Below are positions 1 through 7,778 of a stretch of DNA of 57,865 bases, one piece after another (the first letter of the stretch is position 1; each line of letters starts with the position of its first letter). Source of the DNA: Aquimarina agarilytica ZC1. GTDB lineage: Bacteria > Bacteroidota > Bacteroidia > Flavobacteriales > Flavobacteriaceae. The stretch lies in the NCBI RefSeq assembly GCF_000255455.1, contig NZ_JH621265.1, positions 6,767 through 64,631 on the forward strand, in the 5' to 3' direction. Made by a program: the position numbers and the translations under genes. The notes under the pieces are model-generated. The model was given only the letters and a program-made list of their open reading frames with translations, did no database searches and was not told the origin of the DNA.

Positions 1-749
1 TATTGAAAAGTGAAATTAATAAAAATACCTCTAGTACTTAGTTTGTCGATTTGCGCGGTATAATTACTATTTGGATCCATATCTGGTATAGTTTCGTCTG
101 TCATTGAAAAAATACCTCTTATTGATGGTGTGAATTTAAAATAAGGCAAAAAGAAATCGATTCCAAAGCCTAATTCATAGGAATAAAAGTTAGTGGTTGT
201 TCTAAACTGTCCAGAGCTATTATCATCAGGGTTATCTTCATTACTAGAAAGGTTAATAGAAGTAGAAACACCGCCAACTACAAAAGGCTTAAAGTTATTT
301 AATCGTTTAGTGGATAGTTTTAGTAGTAACGGTAAATGAACTGCAGTAGTTTTAATTTCCCTTATTTTATCACTTTCATTAGGGCCTAAATTAGGGAAGT
401 ATAATTCACGTGTGTTGAAAATAACACCAGGCTCAGTTCTTAAATCTAAATAATCATTTATTCTAAGGTTTCCAATCAATCCTACGTTAAAACCCATTGC
501 TTTGTTTGTAACAATATCTTGAGTACTGGGTGTAGTAGGTGTAATTCCGTCTTTTAGTGTATTAATTCTGTCGGCAGTATAATCAATTTTGAAATCTAGA
601 GAGTTAAAACCAAGATAATACCCCCATCGGTATTTTTGTTTATCGTGGTTTTCTCTGTTTAATAAACGTTCCTTAGTAAACATTCCTTGAGCTCCAATTT
701 GCTGAGCACAAATAAATACAAAACATATGGCTAAAATTCTCTTCATCAT
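1..749 (-). CDS. porT: PorT, T9SS outer-membrane protein (3' end at window edge)
   Basis: The minus strand is open from an ATG at 749 down to the window edge (249 codons). It begins MMKRILAICFVF...IGAQG, a signal peptide. The mature part contains RENHDKQKYRWGYYLGFNS, a hallmark of the PorT family, followed by alternating beta strands typical of an outer-membrane barrel and a terminal NFTFQ-like strand. PorT is a core part of the type IX secretion system. The last two bases at the edge read TA, so the next codon may be the stop and the gene nearly complete. Its ATG overlaps the ubiE stop by one base (TAATG), so the two are probably translationally coupled. The ubiE-porT order is, from memory, common in flavobacteria. 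Family call is confident; the 3' end is not visible. Confidence 0.85.
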   Translation of the reverse strand, partial: MMKRILAICFVFICAQQIGAQGMFTKERLLNRENHDKQKYRWGYYLGFNSLDFKIDYTADRINTLKDGITPTTPSTQDIVTNKAMGFNVGLIGNLRINDYLDLRTEPGVIFNTRELYFPNLGPNESDKIREIKTTAVHLPLLLKLSTKRLNNFKPFVVGGVSTSINLSSNEDNPDDNSSGQFRTTTNFYSYELGFGIDFFLPYFKFTPSIRGIFSMTDETIPDMDPNSNYTAQIDKLSTRGIFINFTFQ

Positions 750-1477
750 TATTTGGTAGCGGTATAAATAGTAGCCACACCAAAAGTTTGTGGGTGGTCT
801 ACTGTATTCTTAAACCCAATTTTTGTCAAAATATTGTTGAATGCTTCTCCGTAAGGAAAAACAGCTGCACTTTCCGAAAGGTATTGATAGGCCACTTTAT
901 CTTTAGAAAATGCCTTTCCTATTAAAGGTAAAATACGTCGGGTATAAAACGCATAGCCTTGTTTAAAAGGTGTTTTTGTAGGAACAGAGGTTTCTAAGAC
1001 TACAAAAATACCTCCAGGTTTCAGTACTCTAAAAATTTCAGAAAGTCCTTGTTCTAAATGTTCAAAATTTCTCACACCAAAAGATACAGTAATAGCGTCA
1101 AAGTAATTATCTGGGTACTCTATTTTTTCGCCATCACCCAATACCATTGTAATGGTGGAATCTAATTTTTTTTGAGAAATTTTTTCCTTTCCAACTTCAA
1201 GCATGCCCGAAGAAATATCAAGGCCAATAATTTCAGAAGCACCCGTGCGGACTAAATTGATTGCTAAATCCCCAGTACCTGTAGCTACATCTAAAATACG
1301 TTGAGGTTTGGTTTCTTTAACTAATGCAACCACTTTGTTACGCCATTTAATATCAATACCAAAAGAAATGACACGATTTAATCCATCATAATGACCAGAA
1401 ATAGTATCAAACATAGAGGCTACTTGCTCTTTTTTGCTTGCTGATGAATTTTTATATGGGGTAACATTTTTGGGCAT
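749..1477 (-). CDS. ubiE: Demethylmenaquinone methyltransferase (UbiE/MenG)
   Basis: Class I SAM-dependent methyltransferase of 242 residues that makes menaquinone from demethylmenaquinone, the last step of quinone synthesis; Bacteroidota use menaquinone. Visible motifs are the family N-terminus FDTISGHYDGLNR, SAM motif I ILDVATGTGDLA, the acidic ribose-binding stretch GLDISSGMLEV, and the UbiE signature around RNFEHLEQGLSEIFRVLKPGG. The ATG at 1477 is preferred over a TTG 18 bases upstream because that TTG lies inside a good -7 promoter box (TATATTTG, 1493-1500). It is co-transcribed with porT through a one-base overlap. The length matches the family. Confidence 0.93.
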   Translation of the reverse strand: MPKNVTPYKNSSASKKEQVASMFDTISGHYDGLNRVISFGIDIKWRNKVVALVKETKPQRILDVATGTGDLAINLVRTGASEIIGLDISSGMLEVGKEKISQKKLDSTITMVLGDGEKIEYPDNYFDAITVSFGVRNFEHLEQGLSEIFRVLKPGGIFVVLETSVPTKTPFKQGYAFYTRRILPLIGKAFSKDKVAYQYLSESAAVFPYGEAFNNILTKIGFKNTVDHPQTFGVATIYTATK

Positions 1478-1492
1478 AATTGAAAATTTAAG

Positions 1493-1500
1493 CAAATATA
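1493..1500 (-). promoter_or_regulatory. Bacteroidota -7 box for ubiE-porT
   Basis: TATATTTG on the minus strand matches TAnnTTTG exactly and ends 15 bases before the ubiE ATG. The expected transcript would have a leader of only about 9 bases. No clear TTTG is seen at -33. Confidence 0.55.
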
Positions 1501-1581
1501 GGATTTTGGAAACGTATGAGATAAAGAGGATTTGATTTTTTTAATCTGATATAGTTTAAATATAATATGAATTTAATATGT

Positions 1582-1610
1582 TTTGGTTTTTGGTAATTGC
1601 ATTATATTTG
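1582..1610 (+). promoter_or_regulatory. Promoter of trkA-trkH-ypdA
   Basis: TTTG (1582-1585), 17 bases, then TATATTTG (1603-1610): a full match to the Bacteroidota -33/-7 promoter. The start of trkA is 57 bases further on. Confidence 0.6.
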
Positions 1611-1666
1611 TTGAGAGTTAAAAGTGTATTTGTTTCTTATCGAGCACTTTTAAAAATTAGCATTGC

Positions 1667-3016
1667 ATGAAAATTATTATTGCAGGAGCTGGTGAAGTAG
1701 GTTTTCACTTAGCAAAATTACTTTCGTTTGAATCTCAAGATATTACACTTATTGATTTAGATAAAGATGCACTCGCATATGCCGAAAATCATTTAGATAT
1801 TCGTGCTGTAAAAGGTGATGCAACATCAATTAGTGTATTAAAAAATGCCAATGTAGGTAAAGCAGATTTAATTATTGCGGTTACAGGTGTTGAAACAGCA
1901 AATATTACCATTGGTGTGCTTGCCAATGAGTTAGGAGTTGGTCAATCCATAGCTAACATATCAAATACTGAGTTTATTGACAATGATGAAGATATTGGTT
2001 TTAAAAAATTTGGAATTGATGAGTTGATTTCGCCAGAAACATTAGCGGCTAATGAAATTAGTCTATTATTAAATCAATCTGCATTTGATGATACGTATCA
2101 ATTTGATAATGGCGCATTAATAATGGTAGGAACGACCCTTTCGGTTGAAGCTCCTTTTGTTGGAAAAACAGTTCAGGAAGCTGCAAAAATATTTCCAGAA
2201 CTACATTTTATTCCTATTGCTATTCAGCGTTCAGGAACACAATTTACCATCATCCCTAGGGGATCTACTGAGTTTAGAGAAGGGGATCAGGTGTATTTTA
2301 TAACCTCGCGAGAGGGAGTTGATGAATTATATAAATTAACTGGAAAGGAAAAAACTAAAATCAAGGATGTCATGATTTTAGGAGGAAGTAAAATTGGGGC
2401 TAAGGCTACAAAAGATTTATGTGCGAATAAATTTAATATTAAGTTGGTTGAAAAATCAGCAGATAAAGCCTTTGATTTAGCAGATAACCTTCCTAAAGCA
2501 TTGGTAATAAATGGGGATGGCCGTAATGTAGAGTTACTTGAAGAAGAAAATTTACATGACATGGATGCTTTTGTAGCGGTAACAGGGAATTCGGAAACAA
2601 ATATTATGTCATGCTTAATTGCAAAATCAAAAGGAGTAGCTAAAACAATTGCTTTGGTCGAAAATATGGATTATTTTCAATTATCACACTCCATTGGTGT
2701 GGATACGTTAATCAATAAAAAGCTCCTAGCAGCGAATTCAATTTTTAGATACGTCCGTAGAGGTGAGGTGTTGGCCATGACCAAATTGAATAATATGAAT
2801 GCCGAATTATTAGAGTTTGAAGTGAAATATACCTCGAAAGTAGCTAATACTATTATTAAAGAAATTGATTTTCCACGTTCGGCAATTATCGCAGGAGTAG
2901 TTAGGGGAGATGAAGGCTTAATACCTTTAGGAGATTTTAAAATTAAACCTGCCGATAAAGTAGTGGTTTGTTGCCTGCCCAAAGCCATTGTTCAAGTAGA
3001 AAAACTTTTTGTGTAA
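1667..3016 (+). CDS. trkA: Trk potassium uptake regulator TrkA
   Basis: Cytoplasmic gating subunit of the Trk K+ channel, 449 residues, with two RCK halves. The first Rossmann fold opens at residue 1 with KIIIAGAGEVGFHLAKLL and has the acidic DLD turn that holds NAD(H). The second begins near residue 233 with DVMILGGSKIGAKATKDL. Each is followed by a TrkA_C-type domain; the last lies in the final 80 residues. Length and duplication match full-length TrkA rather than single-domain KtrA. It directly abuts trkH: the next ATG follows the TAA with no spacer. Confidence 0.95.
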   Translation: MKIIIAGAGEVGFHLAKLLSFESQDITLIDLDKDALAYAENHLDIRAVKGDATSISVLKNANVGKADLIIAVTGVETANITIGVLANELGVGQSIANISNTEFIDNDEDIGFKKFGIDELISPETLAANEISLLLNQSAFDDTYQFDNGALIMVGTTLSVEAPFVGKTVQEAAKIFPELHFIPIAIQRSGTQFTIIPRGSTEFREGDQVYFITSREGVDELYKLTGKEKTKIKDVMILGGSKIGAKATKDLCANKFNIKLVEKSADKAFDLADNLPKALVINGDGRNVELLEEENLHDMDAFVAVTGNSETNIMSCLIAKSKGVAKTIALVENMDYFQLSHSIGVDTLINKKLLAANSIFRYVRRGEVLAMTKLNNMNAELLEFEVKYTSKVANTIIKEIDFPRSAIIAGVVRGDEGLIPLGDFKIKPADKVVVCCLPKAIVQVEKLFV

Positions 3017-4513
3017 ATGCCAAGATTAAATTACAAAATTATATTTTATATCATGGGGCTGCTATTAGTTTGTAATGGTGGGTTTATGTTGTTGGCTACA
3101 TTGGTTAGTTTCTTGTATCATGACGGAGTAACCATAAAAATTGCTTTAGCTTCAATGCTTACGATTTTTACGGGGTTAAGTTTCATGTTTTTTACTCGTG
3201 AACATCAAAAGGATTTAGGAAAAAGAGAAGGGTATATTGTGGTAACTTTTGGATGGGTCTTTATGTCATTTAGTGGGACATTGCCTTATTTGTTTTCGGA
3301 AGCTATTCCTTATTTTACGAATGCTTTTTTTGAAACCATGTCGGGCTATACTACGACCGGTGCATCTATTTTAGATGATATTGAAATTATACCAAAAGGA
3401 ATTTTATTTTGGCGAAGCTTAACGCATTGGATAGGCGGTATGGGGATTATAGTATTGGCTATTGCTATTTTGCCTTTATTGGGTATAGGTGGGATGCAAT
3501 TATTTTCTGCAGAAGCCCCAGGACCTAGTGCCGATAAACTGCATCCTAGAATAACGGATACAGCAAAACGATTATGGCTAATTTATGTAGGCTATACTGT
3601 GGCAGAAACGATATTACTCAAGTTAGCAGGGATGAACTTTTTTGATGCGATTAATCATGCGATGAGTACGTTGTCAACAGGAGGTTTTTCAACAAAAAAT
3701 GCAAGTGCAGCACATTGGAATGATAATCCGTTAATACAATGGATTATCATTGTATTTATGTTTTTGGCAGGGGCAAATTTCGTACTAAGTTATTTTGCTT
3801 TTAAGGGAAAAGTTCAAAAAGTATTACAGGATGAGGAGTTTCGATATTATGCTACGTATGTTTTAGGATTTTCTATTATCGTAGCATTATTTATCTATTT
3901 TCAGGCAGATCCAGCCAATTCGACAATTGATCATCCAATGGTGTGGGGTAAAGCGGAAAGCTCATTTAGGCATGCTATTTTTCAAGTATTAGCAGTGGTA
4001 ACTACTACTGGATTTGTTAGTGCGGACTATACCATGTGGACTCCATTTTTAACGGTATTGTTTTTTGGGCTCATGTTTTCAGGGGGATCCGCAGGGTCAA
4101 CATCGGGAGGAATCAAGGTAGTGAGACATATAATTACTATTAAAAATGGTTTTTTAGAATTCAAAAGAACCTTACATCCCAATGCGGTATTACCGGTAAG
4201 GTATAATACTAGAGCGGTAACTCGTGAAATTGTATTTACCATATTAGGTTTCTTTATTTTATATATGTTATCGTTTATAATAGGTGCACTAGTTTTTGGA
4301 TTAATGGGACTTGATTTTCAGACGGCTATAGGTGGAGCGGCCACATCTTTAGGAAATGTAGGGCCTGGTTTAGGACAATTAAGTCCAGTGAATAACTTTA
4401 ATTCATTACCAGATGTTGGTAAATGGTGGTGTTCATTTTTAATGTTAATAGGTCGTTTAGAGCTTTTTACAGTACTGATTTTATTTACCCCGTTTTTTTG
4501 GAGAAATAGATAA
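3017..4513 (+). CDS. trkH: Trk potassium transporter, membrane subunit TrkH
   Basis: Inner-membrane K+-translocating subunit of 498 residues. Four pseudo-repeated M1-P-M2 units can be traced by their pore loops: SGYTTTGAS, STLSTGGFST, VTTTGFVS and TSLGNVGPGLG, each keeping the filter glycine. Many hydrophobic helices surround them. It starts at the base after the trkA stop, so TrkA and TrkH are made together. The downstream ypdA starts 6 bases after its stop. Confidence 0.95.
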   Translation: MPRLNYKIIFYIMGLLLVCNGGFMLLATLVSFLYHDGVTIKIALASMLTIFTGLSFMFFTREHQKDLGKREGYIVVTFGWVFMSFSGTLPYLFSEAIPYFTNAFFETMSGYTTTGASILDDIEIIPKGILFWRSLTHWIGGMGIIVLAIAILPLLGIGGMQLFSAEAPGPSADKLHPRITDTAKRLWLIYVGYTVAETILLKLAGMNFFDAINHAMSTLSTGGFSTKNASAAHWNDNPLIQWIIIVFMFLAGANFVLSYFAFKGKVQKVLQDEEFRYYATYVLGFSIIVALFIYFQADPANSTIDHPMVWGKAESSFRHAIFQVLAVVTTTGFVSADYTMWTPFLTVLFFGLMFSGGSAGSTSGGIKVVRHIITIKNGFLEFKRTLHPNAVLPVRYNTRAVTREIVFTILGFFILYMLSFIIGALVFGLMGLDFQTAIGGAATSLGNVGPGLGQLSPVNNFNSLPDVGKWWCSFLMLIGRLELFTVLILFTPFFWRNR

Positions 4514-4519
4514 TTAGTT

Positions 4520-5497
4520 ATGGAGAATTCTGTATATGATATCATTATAATTGGTGCTGGTCCCATAGGTTTATGCTGTGCTATTGAAGCCCAAAAAAAA
4601 GGATTGTCAGCACTAATTTTGGAAAAAGGAGTGTTGGTTAATTCGATATATAATTTTCCGACTAATATGACTTTTTTCTCCACTTCTAAATTGTTGGAAA
4701 TTGGAGATGTACCATTTATTTCGCACAATGATAAGCCTACAAGAGCAGAGGCTTTGGAGTATTATCGCAGGGTAGTAGATACCTGGGATTTAAATGTGAT
4801 TACCTTTTGTGAAGCTATGTCTTTGGATAGGTTAGCTAATGATAATTATATAATTGAAACTCCTAAAGGTGTTTTGAAAACTAAACATGTAGTTGTAAGT
4901 ACAGGTTTTTATGATACCGCTAGATTAATGAATGTTGCAGGGGAATCATTACCTAAGGTAAAACACTTTTATGATGATGCTCATCCTTATGTAGGTAAAA
5001 AAGTATTAGTAGTAGGTGCAGCTAACTCTGCATGTGACATTGCATTGGAATTATATCATAAGAATGCTGAGGTAACCATGGTTATTAGGGGGAGAGAAAT
5101 TAATACAAGAGTTAAATATTGGATAAAGCCAAATATTGAAAATAGAATTAAAGAAGGAAGTATTAAAGCTTATTTTGGAACCAATATTAAAGAAATTAAG
5201 ACTACCTCAGTGGTATTGGAAACTCCTAAAGGAGAAGTTATATTAAAAAATGATTTTGTATTAGCAATGACAGGCTATCAGCCAGATTATTCTTTGTTTA
5301 GGAAATTAGGTATTCCAATTTCGGCAGATGCTCAAAAAATACCATTGCATAATGAGATTACGTTGGAAACAAGTTTGCCTAATGTATTTGTTGCGGGTGT
5401 AATAAAATCTGGAATGAAAACCAGTGCTTATTTTATTGAAAACTCTAGAGATGATGCATTAAAAATTATTGATGCTATTTTGACTCCTAATCCTTAG
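4520..5497 (+). CDS. ypdA: YpdA-type FAD/NAD(P) oxidoreductase (putative bacillithiol disulfide reductase)
   Basis: Flavoprotein of 325 residues resembling low-molecular-weight thioredoxin reductases but without a redox CxxC pair, as in YpdA/Bdr, which reduces bacillithiol disulfide with NADPH. FAD-binding IIIIGAGPIGLCCA lies at residues 8-21; the NAD(P)-binding fold has VLVVGAANSACDIALEL near residue 162; the C-terminal flavin contact is VFVAGVIKSGMKTSAYF. It is the third gene of the trk operon, six bases after trkH. That position hints at a link between thiol redox state and K+ uptake, but this is inference. A short hairpin CTTAGC/GCTAAG spans the stop codon. Confidence 0.8.
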   Translation: MENSVYDIIIIGAGPIGLCCAIEAQKKGLSALILEKGVLVNSIYNFPTNMTFFSTSKLLEIGDVPFISHNDKPTRAEALEYYRRVVDTWDLNVITFCEAMSLDRLANDNYIIETPKGVLKTKHVVVSTGFYDTARLMNVAGESLPKVKHFYDDAHPYVGKKVLVVGAANSACDIALELYHKNAEVTMVIRGREINTRVKYWIKPNIENRIKEGSIKAYFGTNIKEIKTTSVVLETPKGEVILKNDFVLAMTGYQPDYSLFRKLGIPISADAQKIPLHNEITLETSLPNVFVAGVIKSGMKTSAYFIENSRDDALKIIDAILTPNP

Positions 5498-5676
5498 CGA
5501 GCTAAGTTTACGTTTAATTATTGCTAAATCTATTTTTTTGATTAAATATTAAATTAGAGGGGCACTTCCTTATTTCTTTATCACTTCTTTTGGTGTTATA
5601 AAACTCAATATGCTCTTAGGTGATTTGATATAATTCTAGTTTAAAATTAGATGATCTTCATATAAACTGTGGTTTC

Positions 5677-5696
5677 AAAAGCAACTTTTGCTTTTT
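5677..5696 (+). terminator. Possible terminator after trk-ypdA
   Basis: Perfect stem AAAAGCAA / TTGCTTTT with a 3-base loop, followed by only one further T. It lies 180 bases after ypdA and before the lipoprotein gene at 5797. The U tract is weak. Confidence 0.35.
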
Positions 5697-5723
5697 AATA
5701 ATGAATTAATTTTTTATGAATAA

Positions 5724-5746
5724 GGGGGTGGGGTGAAATAGGAGGG
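5724..5746 (+). other. G-rich tract upstream of lipoprotein gene
   Basis: Four G runs (5, 4, 2 and 3 G) within 23 bases, separated by T, TGAAATA and A, about 50 bases before the ATG at 5797. Such G runs are rare in this AT-rich sequence. A two-layer G-quadruplex is possible in the leader or non-template strand. Confidence 0.5.
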
Positions 5747-5796
5747 TAAACGTATATATAGTATAACATAAATCATTAATTTAAAAATCATTAACA

Positions 5797-6489
5797 ATGA
5801 AAAATTTTAAAATTTTATTAGTTGCCTTTAGTGCTATATTGATGTTAGTATCCTGTGAAAAGGAGAATGACTCTGGGTCATTTAATATCCCAGATGAACA
5901 AGTTCAATCTAATGTTTCTGCAAATGAAGAGATAACAATAGGTGATATTGATAAGTCAGATTTTGACAACCTTATTTACAAAGGAAAAACCTATACCAAA
6001 GCAGAGGTTATGAATAACGAAAAATTAAGTAGTTTAATAAAACAACCCGAATTTTTCTTTGTCAATAGTACTCCTAAAAAAACAGATTATTATTTATATG
6101 ATACTGAAGCGGAACAATTGATGCATAATGAACAATTGGATTTGTCATTTGAAAAACAAGAAATTTTAGAAAATGAAAGTATTGAAAAAAATGGACGTAT
6201 CAGAGCAGTTGTTGAATTTTTTAGATTCAATAGTGAAAGAGTGCGAAGTTATCGAAAAGTATTTTACTATTCTAATAGAGTAGGAACACCTGTCAATGTT
6301 TTCGTTAATACTAGAATTTCCAGAATGCGATTTAGATCTAGTACAAGTCGTTTATCTCGACTTACTGTAGTTGCAGGTCGTCGGCCAAATTTCCGAGGTG
6401 TATCTTTAGACTCTTGGAATAATAGAGTAGCTAATGGATTTCCATATGTTAAAGTTTCTAGATTTCAAATTGCTGTGCATGGACGCTAA
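5797..6489 (+). CDS. Lipoprotein of unknown function, arginine-rich C-terminus
   Basis: 230 residues. A lipoprotein signal with lipobox LVSC and modified Cys20 is followed by CEKEND, so the product is a lipid-anchored envelope protein. Residues about 20-130 are acidic and polar, while residues about 135-230 carry many arginines and few acids (for example RISRMRFRSSTSRLSRL and VAGRRPNFRG), giving a charge-polarised protein. I recognise no domain. It appears monocistronic, with an AT-rich leader and a strong terminator 30 bases downstream. Start is the first ATG, directly at the signal peptide. Confidence 0.75.
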   Translation: MKNFKILLVAFSAILMLVSCEKENDSGSFNIPDEQVQSNVSANEEITIGDIDKSDFDNLIYKGKTYTKAEVMNNEKLSSLIKQPEFFFVNSTPKKTDYYLYDTEAEQLMHNEQLDLSFEKQEILENESIEKNGRIRAVVEFFRFNSERVRSYRKVFYYSNRVGTPVNVFVNTRISRMRFRSSTSRLSRLTVVAGRRPNFRGVSLDSWNNRVANGFPYVKVSRFQIAVHGR

Positions 6490-6519
6490 TTTTTAAGTCC
6501 AAGAATAAGATTTTTTTGG

Positions 6520-6558
6520 AAAAGTTCATTTTGCTATAAGAGTAGGATGAACTTTTTT
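6520..6558 (+). terminator. Rho-independent terminator of the lipoprotein gene
   Basis: AAAAGTTCAT ... ATGAACTTTTTT: 10-bp perfect arms with a 17-base loop and a six-T tail, 30 bases after the stop at 6489. Confidence 0.75.
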
Positions 6559-6841
6559 ATAATAACTGAGATAAGTCATATCCTTATGTAAAGTGGATAT
6601 TGCTAAGTTTTAGTTGTATATCTGATATTGGTCTTATGAGACGAAATAAAAAATATACTAAGGCAAACCGATGTATTATTCGTCAATAATTTTCAACGAT
6701 CAACTTAAATGGCCTAATATTTAAATTCCTAACCTAGAAAATAGTATCAGTATCGGATATTATAAGGAGAAAAATAAATACATAGTAAGGGGTAATACGT
6801 TGGTAAAGTAGTTTGTAGGAATTATTAAAACAATTTTATAT

Positions 6842-7012
6842 CTACGAAGCAATCTTGTTATTGATTGAATCTTCTTCCTTGGTCGAAGCTATATTATTAG
6901 CAGTAACAATATCTTTTAATTCTTTAATTAATGTTTTATTAAGAATCTCAGAAGTATTCTTATCTGTTGAAAAACGATTCAAATAGTAAAAATGTAAGTT
7001 TGAAAAATCCAT
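6842..7012 (-). CDS. Small protein A with FYYxNRF motif (56 aa)
   Basis: An ATG-to-TAG reading frame of 56 codons in an otherwise empty 1.3-kb gap. The product begins MDFSNLHFYYLNRFSTDK and ends NNKIAS. It is soluble, without a signal peptide, and charged in its second half. It is supported as a real gene by a second frame at 7328-7486 on the same strand whose product aligns without gaps over the first 24 residues (12 identities: M1, L6, F8, Y9, Y10, N12, R13, F14, K18, S21, E22, L24) and shares a K-x-A-S C-terminus. I do not recognise the family. The frame is AT-rich like its surroundings; no clear promoter or terminator was found. Confidence 0.65.
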   Translation of the reverse strand: MDFSNLHFYYLNRFSTDKNTSEILNKTLIKELKDIVTANNIASTKEEDSINNKIAS

Positions 7013-7327
7013 AATTCTTATTTTTATTTCAATGTAGTTATAAATTTACAAAAAAATACTCATAAAATCCATTAATGACAAAAAAATAGGTTAAAATACA
7101 TATTTTTCTAAGTTTTTTTCAGTTAAAAATACTATATCGTTTTCTTGGAGTAGGACTATGATTATATTAAAATTGGAAGTGGTAAGTCTTAGTTTTTAAA
7201 TTTTAATTAAAGAAGAGTTATCGCTTGCTAAATAATAGACTTATACTTAGTGTTAAGATAACCTCTAATAATCCTATTGTTATGATTGTGGTAGTTTATT
7301 AAAGGAAATTGATTGTATTGTTCTTGT

Positions 7328-7486
7328 CTAGGATGCTAACTTTTCATTATCCTCTATGTCTAAATCTTCTATGTCATCTAAACTAGCCTCTTTTCTAATT
7401 TGGTCAATTTCTTTTAAATATTCTGAATTTTCTTTTTTTCCAAAAAATCGATTTTGGTAATAAAAAATGAGATCTTTTAAGTTCAT
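7328..7486 (-). CDS. Small protein B with FYYxNRF motif (52 aa), paralogue of A
   Basis: A 52-codon ATG-to-TAG frame. It begins MNLKDLIFYYQNRFFGKK, runs into a strongly acidic tail (SLDDIEDLDIEDNEK) and ends KLAS. The shared M-x3-x-L-x-FYY-x-NRF start and K-x-A-S end mark it as a paralogue of the gene at 6842-7012. A TAnnTTTG box (TATTTTTG) sits 23-30 bases upstream of the ATG. No signal peptide or membrane segment is visible, so it is presumably cytoplasmic. Function unknown; the aromatic-NRF head could be a binding motif for a shared partner, which is only a guess. Confidence 0.68.
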   Translation of the reverse strand: MNLKDLIFYYQNRFFGKKENSEYLKEIDQIRKEASLDDIEDLDIEDNEKLAS

Positions 7487-7508
7487 AAATAAAGTAGGAA
7501 TTAGACCT

Positions 7509-7516
7509 CAAAAATA
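7509..7516 (-). promoter_or_regulatory. -7 box for small protein B
   Basis: TATTTTTG on the minus strand, an exact TAnnTTTG match 22 bases before the ATG at 7486. No clear -33 TTTG. Confidence 0.4.
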
Positions 7517-7648
7517 ATGTTTATATTTTAAATAATGATCTTTTTTTATCGTTTTAATACTTAAAAAATAGATTAAATGATTTAATAGTTGAAAAAATGA
7601 GTTTACTTATGTGTATGTATAATGATATTGCTAAAATTTTTATGGCAT

Positions 7649-7684
7649 AAAAAAATCTCTAAAAGAATTACTCCTTTAGAGATT
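7649..7684 (-). terminator. Terminator of metK
   Basis: On the minus strand: perfect 10-bp stem AATCTCTAAA / TTTAGAGATT, 11-base loop, then a T run. It lies about 95 bases downstream of the metK stop and upstream of the small genes, so it should separate their transcription. Confidence 0.75.
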
Positions 7685-7778
7685 AAATGAATTAAGTTGT
7701 TTTATTTCAGTGTATTTATAAAAGTTGAATGAAAATAAAACTTAATTTAAAGTGTTTTTTTAATATGTATAGGTGATA

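Noticed and set aside
6660..6720. 17-codon plus-strand frame beginning MYYSSIIFNDQ
   Set aside because: Too short, with no paralogue, promoter or other support, unlike the two small proteins nearby.
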